From Methanorbis rubei (lineage in GTDB: Archaea > Halobacteriota > Methanomicrobia > Methanomicrobiales > Methanocorpusculaceae): 64,000 bases of DNA. The DNA is taken from positions 124,001 to 188,000 of the forward strand of contig NZ_JAWDKB010000002.1 in NCBI RefSeq assembly GCF_032714495.1, given 5' to 3'. A program made the translations under genes and the position numbers. This document shows positions 1 to 8,392 of this stretch, in pieces; positions within the stretch are counted from its first letter, which is position 1; every line of letters begins with the position of its first letter. The notes under the pieces are model-generated. The model did not search any database. It was not told the origin of the DNA and was given only the letters and a program-made list of their open reading frames with translations.

Positions 1-1168
1 TACCAAACAGTTCTGAAAGCCATTTTTCGGGTATGGTATCTGTAATAATACCAATGACAGCTGTGCCTGACTCAAATTTGTCCTTGGTGATCGGATGATC
101 TTTTGCAGATCCGATTCCCATTCCTGCGGTGTAGTATGGTGTTGAGAAGGTAACTTTGGCGGATCGTTCATCAGTGATAACCATCCCTGAGTACCACATG
201 TCAATTTTGCCGGTGGCAACCGCGTTGATATTTTTCGACCATGGGATATCGATATACTTCACCGCAAATCCATTTCTTTCTGCAATCCACTCAAGTACCT
301 CCATATCAATTCCGGTCAGGTTTCCATCTTCGTCAAGATAGGTGAACGGCCAGTTCTCTGTTGAGATGCCGACCACATACTCGTCCTTCAGCTGGGCCAC
401 GTGATGTTTTTGCAGAATTTTGTCGTAGGTTTCAGATCCGACAACGTTTGTGAGACCAGCATTAATTTTTGCGATCAGCTCTTCGTTTGATTTGTTTGCG
501 ACAAATCCTACTTCCTTTTTGTCGGTGATGTATCCAAGGGAGGTGAGTGGTGAGTATTCCTGAAGTTTTTCTCCAAGAACATAGTCTGCACCAATAACTG
601 CATCTGCTTCTTTGGTGAGAACTGCGTAGAGGGTGGCGTCCTGTGTGTATTTGGCGATGATCTTTTTCTCATCGATCATTCTGTTGAATGTCTCCGTGCC
701 GAAGTGTCCTTCGAGCCAGTTTTCGTAGACGCTTCCTTTCTCAAAGGCGATAATGGCGTTTCCTGCGAGAACATCATCCACAGTGAGGTTGGAATCTTTT
801 CTGACAACAACTGTATATCCGGCGGCGATGTACGGATCTGAGAGCAGATATTTTTCCATGCGTTCCGGTGTTCTGACCCAGGCAGTTATCAGATCAATTT
901 CTCCGTTATCGAGTTTTGATTGAAGGACTGCATGTCCCCAGAATTCATAGACGAATTTGATGTCCTGATCTTCAGCGATCGCGTTGAGAACGTCGATGTC
1001 AATTCCATACGCCTCCTCGGTCCCAGGTATCTGCATGGAAAATGGGGAAAATGATGGACTGACACCTACGATGTAGGTCGGTTTTTCCTGTATACATCCG
1101 GCTGCAGTAATTGATGCACCGAGAAGCAGGAGCACCACTATGAGTATTGGAAGGGAAGTTTTTTTCAC
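1..1168 (-). CDS. Double-domain amino-acid-type solute-binding lipoprotein, copy 1 (3' end outside window)
   Basis: Open frame from a GTG at 1168 to the left edge, 389 codons, so the C-terminal part lies outside the window. The start matches the GTG of its paralogue at 4787. It begins with a lipoprotein signal peptide ending in a lipobox (Ala-Ala-Gly-Cys type), so the mature protein should be lipid-anchored outside the membrane. Two family-3 (SBP_bac_3) periplasmic-binding domains follow in tandem; the second is cut by the window edge. It is nearly identical to the 489-residue protein at 3318-4787 with no indel, offset 3619 bp, until about position 55, beyond which the two copies diverge sharply. 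No permease or ATPase gene is adjacent, so transport versus sensing is open. The family call is firm; the ligand is unknown. Confidence 0.85.
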   Translation of the reverse strand, partial: MKKTSLPILIVVLLLLGASITAAGCIQEKPTYIVGVSPSFSPFSMQIPGTEEAYGIDIDVLNAIAEDQDIKFVYEFWGHAVLQSKLDNGEIDLITAWVRTPERMEKYLLSDPYIAAGYTVVVRKDSNLTVDDVLAGNAIIAFEKGSVYENWLEGHFGTETFNRMIDEKKIIAKYTQDATLYAVLTKEADAVIGADYVLGEKLQEYSPLTSLGYITDKKEVGFVANKSNEELIAKINAGLTNVVGSETYDKILQKHHVAQLKDEYVVGISTENWPFTYLDEDGNLTGIDMEVLEWIAERNGFAVKYIDIPWSKNINAVATGKIDMWYSGMVITDERSAKVTFSTPYYTAGMGIGSAKDHPITKDKFESGTAVIGIITDTIPEKWLSELFG

Positions 1169-1588
1169 GCCATAATCACCCGGTTGATATGTATAGTATT
1201 ATAGGACGTCAATACATATTGTCTTTGTGTGGTTTTAGACCCAAAAATTATGACTGTTTTTTTTCACCGCTAAAAAATTATATTTTTATTTTTGATGATG
1301 TTCGGTAGTATACCGACTTTTCTGTAAAATTTCTGCTGATTGGTTTTTTCCTTGATGCTCAAACACCTAATTTTCTGTGATCCACTCTTCATTGAATCAC
1401 GGCATCTATGATTCAGTTCCTTTGCGTTTCCGCGGGACACTTGAGGCAGATAAATCATCAATGTCAAAGATTTTGAGACGGATTCAATTTTGCGAGTGCT
1501 GACGCCTTAAAGATACGATTCAAGATAGAAATGTTATCTGGAAATCATAAAATATTTTATCACGATCGTTTCAAAAAAAATTGCCGGA
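1169..1588. other. Intergenic region with duplicated promoter
   Basis: The first 130 bases or so (to about 1300) are a near copy of the sequence upstream of the paralogue at 4788-4918, so the duplication includes the promoter. The rest, about 1300-1588, is AT-rich and holds no convincing gene. A 65-residue minus-strand frame at 1270-1467 has no recognisable features and I regard it as chance. Confidence 0.6.
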
Positions 1589-3295
1589 TTAGTTCCGGAG
1601 CCCGGTCTTCACATAATTTTCTGTTGTGATAACCTTTGCCCCAGCTAACGCGAAGTAGGTGTCATCGATAGGTTCAATCGAGTACAGCCAGAGATCCGCG
1701 TAACCTGGCATGTCCTCATTCCACTGATAATCATAGGTAATTCCACCACCAGATTTCGCAGTTATCACGGATTTACGGACGACTGATGCCCCGAACACAT
1801 CAGTATAGTACATGGCATTGTCTCCGTTCATCTCCGGAACCTGTATGTTGGCATGTACTGTTCCATTGTAATCGAAGATCACCAAATTATTTACATCAGT
1901 GGATATATCCTTCGCAAACAGTGTTCCGTTTCCGCCGGGATTGTCCACAATTGTTTGGATGGTACTCTCGACACCTTTGTCATGGGCGTATCCGACCATC
2001 CCCCTGGCAACAGCCACAATATCTCCTCTGAGATTTTTATTGGTCTTCGTATAATTTGTTGATCCAGGACTTATCCCCAGAATGAACCAGTCATCATTTA
2101 CCGGCATCACATAGGCGATCGTAAAGAGTCCTGCCTCAGCTATCTGAGTATTATCCGAAGGATCGAAGTAGGTTACGTATCCTCCGCCTTGTTGTGCAGT
2201 TGTGATCATCTGCCTCATATAAGGTATACCGTATTGTCCGCGTCCGTTGATGTAGTTCAGACCAATAGTTTCCTTTTTATCAGGAGGTGCGGCAATCATT
2301 GTTCCGTTCGTACTTACGGCATACACTTCATAGGAGTAGAAGCCCCCGTTGATGCGTTCCATCGCATTATCTTGTCCGCTTGTCAGTGCATATCTCCATG
2401 CCGCAGTCACGTCGTCGCGCATCTCATCTGGTACCGGGGTAAACTGATCCTCATAACTTACTGCAGGGGCATTATCTTTTTTGGTGAGGAAAATGGTGTA
2501 CTCATTTTTGTGAACGAACACCCTCTCCCATGCAGTGGTAATTGAGGTGTTGTCTCCTGCATACTGATACGCACCGGTTACATTCTCCTGGAAAATAATT
2601 ATACTGTCTCTGATCTTATTTGGAACTCCCTTTTCCAGTTTGGTTCCAATATACTCCTGCTGTGTTGCATAGTCGACAATTTCGTCATGGGTGGCGAGGA
2701 GGATGGTATAATTTCCGTAAGCGACGTCATTACCAGCGAGACGTTCGCCCTCCTGCAGGAGAAGATAGACTTCGGAGATGAAAAGCAGACATCCCTTGTA
2801 CTCACCCTCAGGAGTGAAGACCGGTGCATAAAGCAGTGCCACCATGCCGAGATCAGGAATGTAGACCGGACCGAGACCGATCGCTCCACCGGCTGAGATG
2901 AAGTCCTCCTCGGTTGGCACAGAAATTACATCAGATATTTTTCCTGGTGAGTAAATGGGCGATTCAATGCTGCCTCCGGTAGCATTGTCGTAGTAGACGA
3001 TTCCGTTGAGATACGTGTTTTTCGCATAATAATCGTTGATAATATCATGTACACCCTGTTCTGTTCCCGTTCTGCCTATCTGATCAGAAAGATAGTACAG
3101 GTCAAGAAGGGATGAAATATCCATGGCTCTGAGACCGCCAGCGATCTCAGCAAGTGCCTTTTCTGTTTGGCTGTCCAGAGGAACTTCGGTGTAGGTGATC
3201 TGTTCTTCTGTGGTTACGCAGCCTGCAGATAGTGCCGCAATTACACATCCAATCAGTACTAGCAGAAGCAACTTGTGGGCATGTTCAATTCTCAT
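1589..3295 (-). CDS. Cache-domain sensor-like lipoprotein
   Basis: 568 residues. The N-terminus is a signal peptide with lipobox Leu-Ser-Ala-Gly-Cys, Cys26 being the predicted lipidation site. The rest looks extracellular and contains at least two regions resembling double-Cache (dCACHE/PDC) sensor domains, with typical stretches such as 'GGYVTYFDPS' and 'VNDDWFILGIS'. Cache domains bind small ligands such as amino acids and carboxylates. There is no C-terminal membrane segment, methyl-accepting, kinase or cyclase domain, so any signal must pass through a partner. It sits 22 bp downstream of a double-domain amino-acid-binding lipoprotein on the same strand and is probably co-transcribed with it. 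A second member of this architecture is at 32405-34084. Confidence 0.75.
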   Translation of the reverse strand: MRIEHAHKLLLLVLIGCVIAALSAGCVTTEEQITYTEVPLDSQTEKALAEIAGGLRAMDISSLLDLYYLSDQIGRTGTEQGVHDIINDYYAKNTYLNGIVYYDNATGGSIESPIYSPGKISDVISVPTEEDFISAGGAIGLGPVYIPDLGMVALLYAPVFTPEGEYKGCLLFISEVYLLLQEGERLAGNDVAYGNYTILLATHDEIVDYATQQEYIGTKLEKGVPNKIRDSIIIFQENVTGAYQYAGDNTSITTAWERVFVHKNEYTIFLTKKDNAPAVSYEDQFTPVPDEMRDDVTAAWRYALTSGQDNAMERINGGFYSYEVYAVSTNGTMIAAPPDKKETIGLNYINGRGQYGIPYMRQMITTAQQGGGYVTYFDPSDNTQIAEAGLFTIAYVMPVNDDWFILGISPGSTNYTKTNKNLRGDIVAVARGMVGYAHDKGVESTIQTIVDNPGGNGTLFAKDISTDVNNLVIFDYNGTVHANIQVPEMNGDNAMYYTDVFGASVVRKSVITAKSGGGITYDYQWNEDMPGYADLWLYSIEPIDDTYFALAGAKVITTENYVKTGLRN

Positions 3296-3317
3296 AATGA
3301 ATCCTCCTCCTTCGGGT

Positions 3318-4787
3318 TTAGCTCAGATGATATTTTCCCATCAGTTCCGCACGCTTTCCTGATGTTTCTAGGTCAGCGAGACCTCTGTTGATGACGTCAT
3401 GCAGGGGAATGTTGCCATTCTGCATTGCGACAGCGCATCTGTTTTTCGTATCATAGGTAGAAACAATTCTGATGTCAGTTTGATTCTCCATTACCCTAAG
3501 CAGCGGTTCATTCACTACGATGCACTCAACTTCTCCTGAGAGACATGCGGCAAGGAGATCATTGTAGGATGCATACTCTTTGATCATTCCGGTTTTCACC
3601 ATCTCCAAGTACTGTTTCTGATCATACTGGTCTGCAAGCCAGTCTCCGACTATGGTATTCGTAATAAAACCGGTGACAGCTGTGCCTGACTCAAATTTGT
3701 CCTTGGTGATCGGATGATTTTTCGCAGAGCCGATTCCCACTCCTGCGGTGCAGTATGGTGTTGAGAAGGTAACTTTGGCGGATCGTTCGTTGGTGTTGAC
3801 CATCCCTGAGTACCACATATCAACTTTACCGGTGGCAACCGCGTTGATATTCTTTGACCATGGGATATCGACGTAGGTCACGGTAAATCCATTTCTTTCT
3901 GCAATCCACTCAAGCGATTCCACATCAAATCCGGTCAGGTTTCCATCTTCGTCAAGATAGGTGAACGGCCAGTTCTCTGTTGAGATGCCGACCACATACT
4001 CGTCCTTCAGCTGGGTCACACGATGTTTCTGCATAATTTTGTTGTATGGTTCAGATCCGACAACGTTTGCGAGACCAGCATTAATTTTTGCGATCAGTTC
4101 TTCGTTTGATTTGTTTGCGACAAATCCTACTTCCTTTTTGTCGGTGATGTATCCAAGGGAGGTGAGTGGTGAGTATTCCTGAAGTTTTTCTCCAAGAACA
4201 TAGTCTGCACCAATAACTGCATCTGCTTCTTTGGTGAGAACTGCGTAGAGGGTGGCGTCCTGTGTGTATTTGGCGATGATCTTTTTCTCATCGATCATTT
4301 TGTTGAATGTTTCCGTGCCGAAGTGTTCTTCGAGCCAGTTTTCGTAGACGCTTCCTTTCTCAAAGGCGATAATGGCGTTTCCCGCGAGAACATCATCCAC
4401 AGTGAAATTGGAATCTTTTCTGACAACAACTGTATATCCGGCGGCGATGTACGGATCTGAGAGCAGATATTTTTCCATGCGTTCCGGTGTTCTGACCCAG
4501 GCAGTTATCAGATCAATTTCTCCGTTATCGAGTTTTGATTGAAGGACTGCATGTCCCCAGAATTCATAGACGAATTTGACGTCCTGATCTTCAGCGATCG
4601 CGTTGAGAATGTCGATGTCAATTCCATACGCCTGCTCGGTCCCAGGTATCTGCATGGAAAATGGGGAAAATGATGGACTGACACCTACGATGTAGGTCGG
4701 TTTTTCTTGTATACATCCAGCTGCAGCAACTGATGCACCGAGAAGCAGGAGCACCACTATGAGTATTGGAAGGGAAGTTTTTTTCAC
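3318..4787 (-). CDS. Double-domain amino-acid-type solute-binding lipoprotein, copy 2
   Basis: 489 residues from a GTG start preceded by a GGTGG ribosome-binding motif. The signal peptide ends in Ala-Ala-Ala-Gly-Cys, with Cys25 the lipid anchor. Two SBP_bac_3 (PBP type II) domains follow head to tail, roughly residues 30-260 and 265-489. Each opens with the family's 'VG(I/V)S...PF' strand and has a 'DI/DM' hinge segment. Proteins of this family bind polar amino acids or related compounds, usually for an ABC importer, but no permease or ATPase gene is nearby. The next gene downstream is the Cache lipoprotein, which hints at a binding-protein and sensor pair; that is inference. Near-duplicate of the partial gene at 1-1168. 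Confidence 0.88.
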   Translation of the reverse strand: MKKTSLPILIVVLLLLGASVAAAGCIQEKPTYIVGVSPSFSPFSMQIPGTEQAYGIDIDILNAIAEDQDVKFVYEFWGHAVLQSKLDNGEIDLITAWVRTPERMEKYLLSDPYIAAGYTVVVRKDSNFTVDDVLAGNAIIAFEKGSVYENWLEEHFGTETFNKMIDEKKIIAKYTQDATLYAVLTKEADAVIGADYVLGEKLQEYSPLTSLGYITDKKEVGFVANKSNEELIAKINAGLANVVGSEPYNKIMQKHRVTQLKDEYVVGISTENWPFTYLDEDGNLTGFDVESLEWIAERNGFTVTYVDIPWSKNINAVATGKVDMWYSGMVNTNERSAKVTFSTPYCTAGVGIGSAKNHPITKDKFESGTAVTGFITNTIVGDWLADQYDQKQYLEMVKTGMIKEYASYNDLLAACLSGEVECIVVNEPLLRVMENQTDIRIVSTYDTKNRCAVAMQNGNIPLHDVINRGLADLETSGKRAELMGKYHLS

Positions 4788-4828
4788 GCCATAACCACCA
4801 GGTTGATATGTACAGTATTATAGGACTT

Positions 4829-4840
4829 CAATATATATTG
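4829..4840 (-). promoter_or_regulatory. Putative TATA box of binding-protein gene copy 2
   Basis: A 12-base palindrome with core ATATATAT, centred about 48 bases before the GTG at 4787, which would give a leader of about 20 nt. The equivalent site in copy 1 (1210-1221) has one substitution inside the TATA core. Confidence 0.5.
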
Positions 4841-4974
4841 TCTTTGCGTGATTTTAGACCCAAAAACTATGACTATTTTTTTTCACCGCTGAAAAATTAT
4901 ATTTTTATTTTCGATGATAAAATTTTCACTCGAGTTTTTTTTCAAAAAAATATTTTTCATTTTGGTATGAAAAG

Positions 4975-5871
4975 TTATGCGTAGCCTGCCGGATGATCAT
5001 CTTCATCGGCTGCTTCGTCATCGGAATTCCCTGCAGATTTTTTTCCATAGAATTTTTCGTAAAATGTTTTGAGATTCTCTTCGCATTTTTTCACGAGGTT
5101 TGGGTCCACGTTCTCGATTGGAATGTTTCGTCCGATCTCTGCTGCAAGAATCTCCACCAGCTGAAAGACCGAGTCGGGTGTCATTTTGACTCTGCTTTCC
5201 TGGCCTGAGTAGAGCATGACGATCATGTCGACCGTCCAGTACGGATTTTCTCCTTCCCGTTTGTAGGTGTTGACATCCACCGTGTGCCAGTCTTCGTCCA
5301 TCGTTCCTGCCGAAAGCGTGTATGCCTGCTGGACGCGGTTGCCGTAGAGGGCTGTCAGATGCTGGATTACCCATGCAGCACTCCGGCTCTTTTCGTCCTT
5401 GATTGCATACAGCAGATCCTCAAAAAATGCCGCGGCGTTTACATGGCATGCGGTCATCACTACCATGGTTGCGGACGGCCCGAGCAGCATCGACATTGCA
5501 TTCACGATTCTCGGGAATGTCTTGCGGTCAATCGGGTCCACGAGATGGTACTCGAACACTTCCCGGATCGGATCAAGAACGGTCGGCGTTTTTTCCAGAA
5601 TGTCAGCAAACTGTGCAAGGTCAGCGAGAAACTGTGCGGGAACCGGTTTGTGCGGACGCTCCATCTCGCCATTTTCTTCAGATTTTTCTGCTGCTGCCGG
5701 AGCTTCGACTGCTTCAAGCTGGATGATATCTTTTTTTTCTGTTGCGGCAGGGGTTTCTGAGGGAAGAGGGATCGCTTCTGTTTCCGCCTTCTTCTTTGTA
5801 ACCCTCCGCTTTTTTGGAGGATTTTTTTCTGCCGGTACGGTATCTGTCGGACGATCCTTCTCCTCAGTCAT
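4975..5871 (-). CDS. Conserved-looking hypothetical protein with charged N-terminal tail
   Basis: 298 residues; I do not recognise the family. Residues 1-80 are low complexity, rich in Lys, Glu, Pro and Ala ('KKRRVTKKKAE'), probably disordered. Residues 80-275 look folded and mainly helical, with a hydrophobic stretch around 130-150 (LGPSATMVVMTACHV) and an aromatic segment 'GENPYWTVDMIVMLY'. The extreme C-terminus is acidic. No signal peptide or clear membrane segment, so probably cytoplasmic. Stands alone between the binding-protein block and the frh operon, all on the minus strand. The ATG at 5871 is the only sensible start. Probably a real gene because of its length and protein-like composition; function unknown. 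Confidence 0.7.
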   Translation of the reverse strand: MTEEKDRPTDTVPAEKNPPKKRRVTKKKAETEAIPLPSETPAATEKKDIIQLEAVEAPAAAEKSEENGEMERPHKPVPAQFLADLAQFADILEKTPTVLDPIREVFEYHLVDPIDRKTFPRIVNAMSMLLGPSATMVVMTACHVNAAAFFEDLLYAIKDEKSRSAAWVIQHLTALYGNRVQQAYTLSAGTMDEDWHTVDVNTYKREGENPYWTVDMIVMLYSGQESRVKMTPDSVFQLVEILAAEIGRNIPIENVDPNLVKKCEENLKTFYEKFYGKKSAGNSDDEAADEDDHPAGYA

Positions 5872-5993
5872 ACATACTCATTGGCGAGAGAGCACAAAAA
5901 CATCATCGGTTGTGCGAATCGTGGATGGCTCTCATGAATTAAGATGAAATGCTTGACTATGCAGAAAACTCGTGAAAACAATTTTCAAAAATA

Positions 5994-6028
5994 GGTTGTA
6001 CCCGAGAGGGGTGGGTACATGTACAACC
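5994..6028 (-). terminator. Inverted repeat downstream of frhB
   Basis: GGTTGTAC at 5994-6001 pairs with GTACAACC at 6021-6028; an alternative pairing GTACCC/GGGTAC (5998-6003 and 6013-6018) is nested in it. It starts 13 bases past the frhB stop on the minus strand, so it could end or protect the 3' end of the hydrogenase message. Confidence 0.45.
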
Positions 6029-6040
6029 CTTGGGACACGG

Positions 6041-6913
6041 TTAGATGTATGGGTTGCGCAGTGGTTTGAGTGCAGCGTGCTCCGCGTGATTGCGGTGCTC
6101 GATGTAGCTCTTGTTTTTGTCGATCTTCTCGGTTGCGAGTTTGGTGACGAGTTCAAGTCCTGGCTTGACGCCGTCCATAGACTCTGCAACGATCCATCCT
6201 GCTTCGACTGCCTTGTTGAAGGCTGCCTCTCCTGCTGCGGAGCGGACGAAGACGGTAGACCATCCGTCTGGAGTTCCGACGGATCCGGTAGAGATATCTG
6301 CCATGTTTGCAACGTAGTCAAGACATACGTGGCATCCCGGCTGCTCGTACTTGTGGGTAACTTTCAGCGGGATCTGAGAGTTCACACCGCGCTCGGTGTA
6401 AACACTGAACTTGCCCTTTCCGATGTCCATCTTGGTGACGTTGTCGATCTTGGTTGCACAGTGGTCTTCAACCATCTGGAAGAGACCCTGGTACGGGAAG
6501 TTCTCCATACAGAAAATACCCATTGCCAGTGCAATCTTGTCTGGAACGTCGCGCATTCCGATCGGATAGAGCTGTGCCTTACGAAGTGCCTGAATCTGAC
6601 AGGGAGTACCAACAATACCGATCTTATCAAGACCGTAGCTGCGGGTTGCTTCCTTGATCAGGGCCATGTTCGGAGAGATCGAGTATTTCGTTCCACGTGC
6701 TGCGAGAAGCTCGTCAACGGTGGTGGCGATCATCGGCTCTGGCTTGTATGCCTCGTCTCCTGGTCCAGCGACGATTGCTCCGTCAATAATGCCTGTCTCA
6801 AGTGCGTAGGCAAACATTGCGGTGACGATTCCTCCGTCCTGGGACTTTGCGAGAATGTCTTCACAGCCGGCTTTGGCTTTGTAGACTGCCTTGTATTGTC
6901 CAAGATATTCCAT
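6041..6913 (-). CDS. frhB: Coenzyme F420-reducing hydrogenase, beta subunit
   Basis: 290 residues, typical FrhB length. FrhB is the iron-sulfur flavoprotein that takes electrons from the FrhG clusters via FAD and passes hydride to F420. Visible hallmarks are the N-terminal 'KSQDGGIVTAMFAYALE' segment, the flavin-region motif 'GTPCQIQALRKAQ', the conserved 'IGIFCMENF'-like segment and a Cys pair in 'GCHVCLDYVANMADIS'. Last gene of frhA-frhD-frhG-frhB, 17 bp after frhG. A strong GGAGG motif lies just upstream of the ATG at 6913. Family and role are secure. Confidence 0.97.
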   Translation of the reverse strand: MEYLGQYKAVYKAKAGCEDILAKSQDGGIVTAMFAYALETGIIDGAIVAGPGDEAYKPEPMIATTVDELLAARGTKYSISPNMALIKEATRSYGLDKIGIVGTPCQIQALRKAQLYPIGMRDVPDKIALAMGIFCMENFPYQGLFQMVEDHCATKIDNVTKMDIGKGKFSVYTERGVNSQIPLKVTHKYEQPGCHVCLDYVANMADISTGSVGTPDGWSTVFVRSAAGEAAFNKAVEAGWIVAESMDGVKPGLELVTKLATEKIDKNKSYIEHRNHAEHAALKPLRNPYI

Positions 6914-6930
6914 TTTTTTCGCCTCCGACC

Positions 6931-7896
6931 TTATGGTTTCATGACCTCTGTAATGAGGTTCGTAATCGATTCATACTGTCCACAGACGTCGAAGCTGAAG
7001 AAGCTTCTCGGGCACTGTGCATAGCATGCGCCGCATTTGATACACAGATCGCGCTCGACCTGCGGCTTGCCGTACTGCATGGTAACTGCACGAACAGTAC
7101 ATGCTGCTGCACAGCTGCCGCATCCGCAGCAGAGGCCCTGATTGATGACTTCGGTCATCAGGTCGCATCCGCATGCCTCGGTTCCTGCTGCTGCAAGGTT
7201 CATCAGCGGGGTAAGGTATGCAGTTGCAAGTGCCTTCTGTTCGTCGTTGCCTTTCAGCAGTAAGTATGCCATTAAGCACACGTTACGGATCTGCTGCGGG
7301 GTCGGTGCACATGCTGGGATGTAGACATCGACCTTGATCAGATCGCCGATCGGCAGGAAAGCCTCGTGCTGGGGCTGGTTCTGCTGGCCACCACGGCAGA
7401 AGCGTGTGGTGTTTCCATAGCAGGCGCATCCTCCAAGAGCCACAACGATTGTTGCGTTCTCACGGGTTTCCAGAATTTCTTCCATTGAGCACTCGTCATT
7501 TAAACAGACGGAACCCTCGACCAGTGCGACATCCATCTTCGGGATGTGGCGCACATCGGCGAGCGTCAGGCAGTAGACGAGGTCAGCGTATTTGTCAAGG
7601 ATAGTAAGTAATCCTTCGTAGTTATCTGCAAGGGACACGAGACATCCGGTACATCCGCTCATGTGTACGTGTCCTACAGTAATCTTGTCAGCCACTGGCT
7701 TCTCCTCCTTTGGTTTTTGAATAATTGGCTTTTGTTCGACCTTCATGTCAGCCGGCTTTGCCTCGTTAACAGGCGATTTGTGCATTGCTGACACAGGTTC
7801 ATCCTGTTTACTGGCAACAGGCTTTTCGTCCTGCGTTCCCTCGCTGACATCGCCTTTTCCGAACAGTAAGCTTTTGAATTTATCGAATAATCCCAT
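6931..7896 (-). CDS. frhG: Coenzyme F420-reducing hydrogenase, gamma (small) subunit, with N-terminal extension
   Basis: 321 residues. From about residue 72 it is the hydrogenase small subunit: 'GHVHMSGCTGCLVSL' holds proximal-cluster cysteines and 'GGCACYGNTTRFCRGG' the next ones. The C-terminal ferredoxin module has two Cys clusters, 'CCGCGSCAAAC' and 'CIKCGACYAQCP'. It carries electrons from the NiFe site in FrhA to FrhB. The first ~70 residues are extra: an amphipathic, basic helix-like start (MGLFDKFKSLLFGKG) and a Lys/Glu/Pro-rich linker. FrhG proteins are to my knowledge usually nearer 230-280 residues, so this tail is unusual. The start has an upstream GGAAG motif and lies 1 bp after frhD. 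Confidence 0.95.
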   Translation of the reverse strand: MGLFDKFKSLLFGKGDVSEGTQDEKPVASKQDEPVSAMHKSPVNEAKPADMKVEQKPIIQKPKEEKPVADKITVGHVHMSGCTGCLVSLADNYEGLLTILDKYADLVYCLTLADVRHIPKMDVALVEGSVCLNDECSMEEILETRENATIVVALGGCACYGNTTRFCRGGQQNQPQHEAFLPIGDLIKVDVYIPACAPTPQQIRNVCLMAYLLLKGNDEQKALATAYLTPLMNLAAAGTEACGCDLMTEVINQGLCCGCGSCAAACTVRAVTMQYGKPQVERDLCIKCGACYAQCPRSFFSFDVCGQYESITNLITEVMKP

Positions 7897-7897
7897 T

Positions 7898-8392
7898 TTA
7901 GCTTCCTACTTCTTTCAAGATGATACTAACAGTTTTGGGAATGGCCCCTTGTACTTCCGGAGTCAGCTCAAGAGCGAACTCTTCGCTGTCCGGAGCTGGT
8001 ATATACGCGGGCTGGCATCCGAGAATAATAATATCCATTTTTCCTTTCAGTCTGCCGATAGGATCCAGCAGATTTCCGGAATGGGCATCCATGTAACGCT
8101 CTTCCCTGCCCTCTGGCAGAAGGTCAACGGGGATCTTTGTCAGGTTTCCGGGTTTTCCCCCAAAATCCATGCAGTCCACAATGATCAGTTTCTTCGTCTC
8201 TTCCGGATCGATCATGGAAAAAACAAGGTGAGGGCCGCCAAGGCCCACATCCATAGCTTTTACATTGTCGGGAAGTTCATGTTCGGAAAGTGCTCTGATT
8301 ACTGCGGGACCAAATCCGTCGTCGCCGAAGAGTTCGTTACCGACACCGGCGATTATTACTTCTGGAAACAGTCCATCCATGTATATACTCAC
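7898..8392 (-). CDS. frhD: Hydrogenase maturation endopeptidase (F420-hydrogenase)
   Basis: 164 residues, HycI/HyaD family. This protease trims the C-terminus of the NiFe large subunit once nickel is inserted. The N-terminal motif 'GVGNELFGDDGFGP' carries the first metal-binding acidic residue; 'DVGLGGPHL' and 'DCMDFGG' match the other conserved stretches, and a His in 'MDAHSGN' fits the third ligand position. It overlaps the end of frhA by 4 nt (ATGA), so translational coupling is likely, and its substrate is almost certainly that FrhA. Confidence 0.94.
   Translation of the reverse strand: MSIYMDGLFPEVIIAGVGNELFGDDGFGPAVIRALSEHELPDNVKAMDVGLGGPHLVFSMIDPEETKKLIIVDCMDFGGKPGNLTKIPVDLLPEGREERYMDAHSGNLLDPIGRLKGKMDIIILGCQPAYIPAPDSEEFALELTPEVQGAIPKTVSIILKEVGS

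Noticed and set aside
1270-1467. 65-residue minus-strand frame between the binding-protein and Cache genes
   Set aside because: No ribosome-binding site or family features, and it runs into the duplicated promoter.
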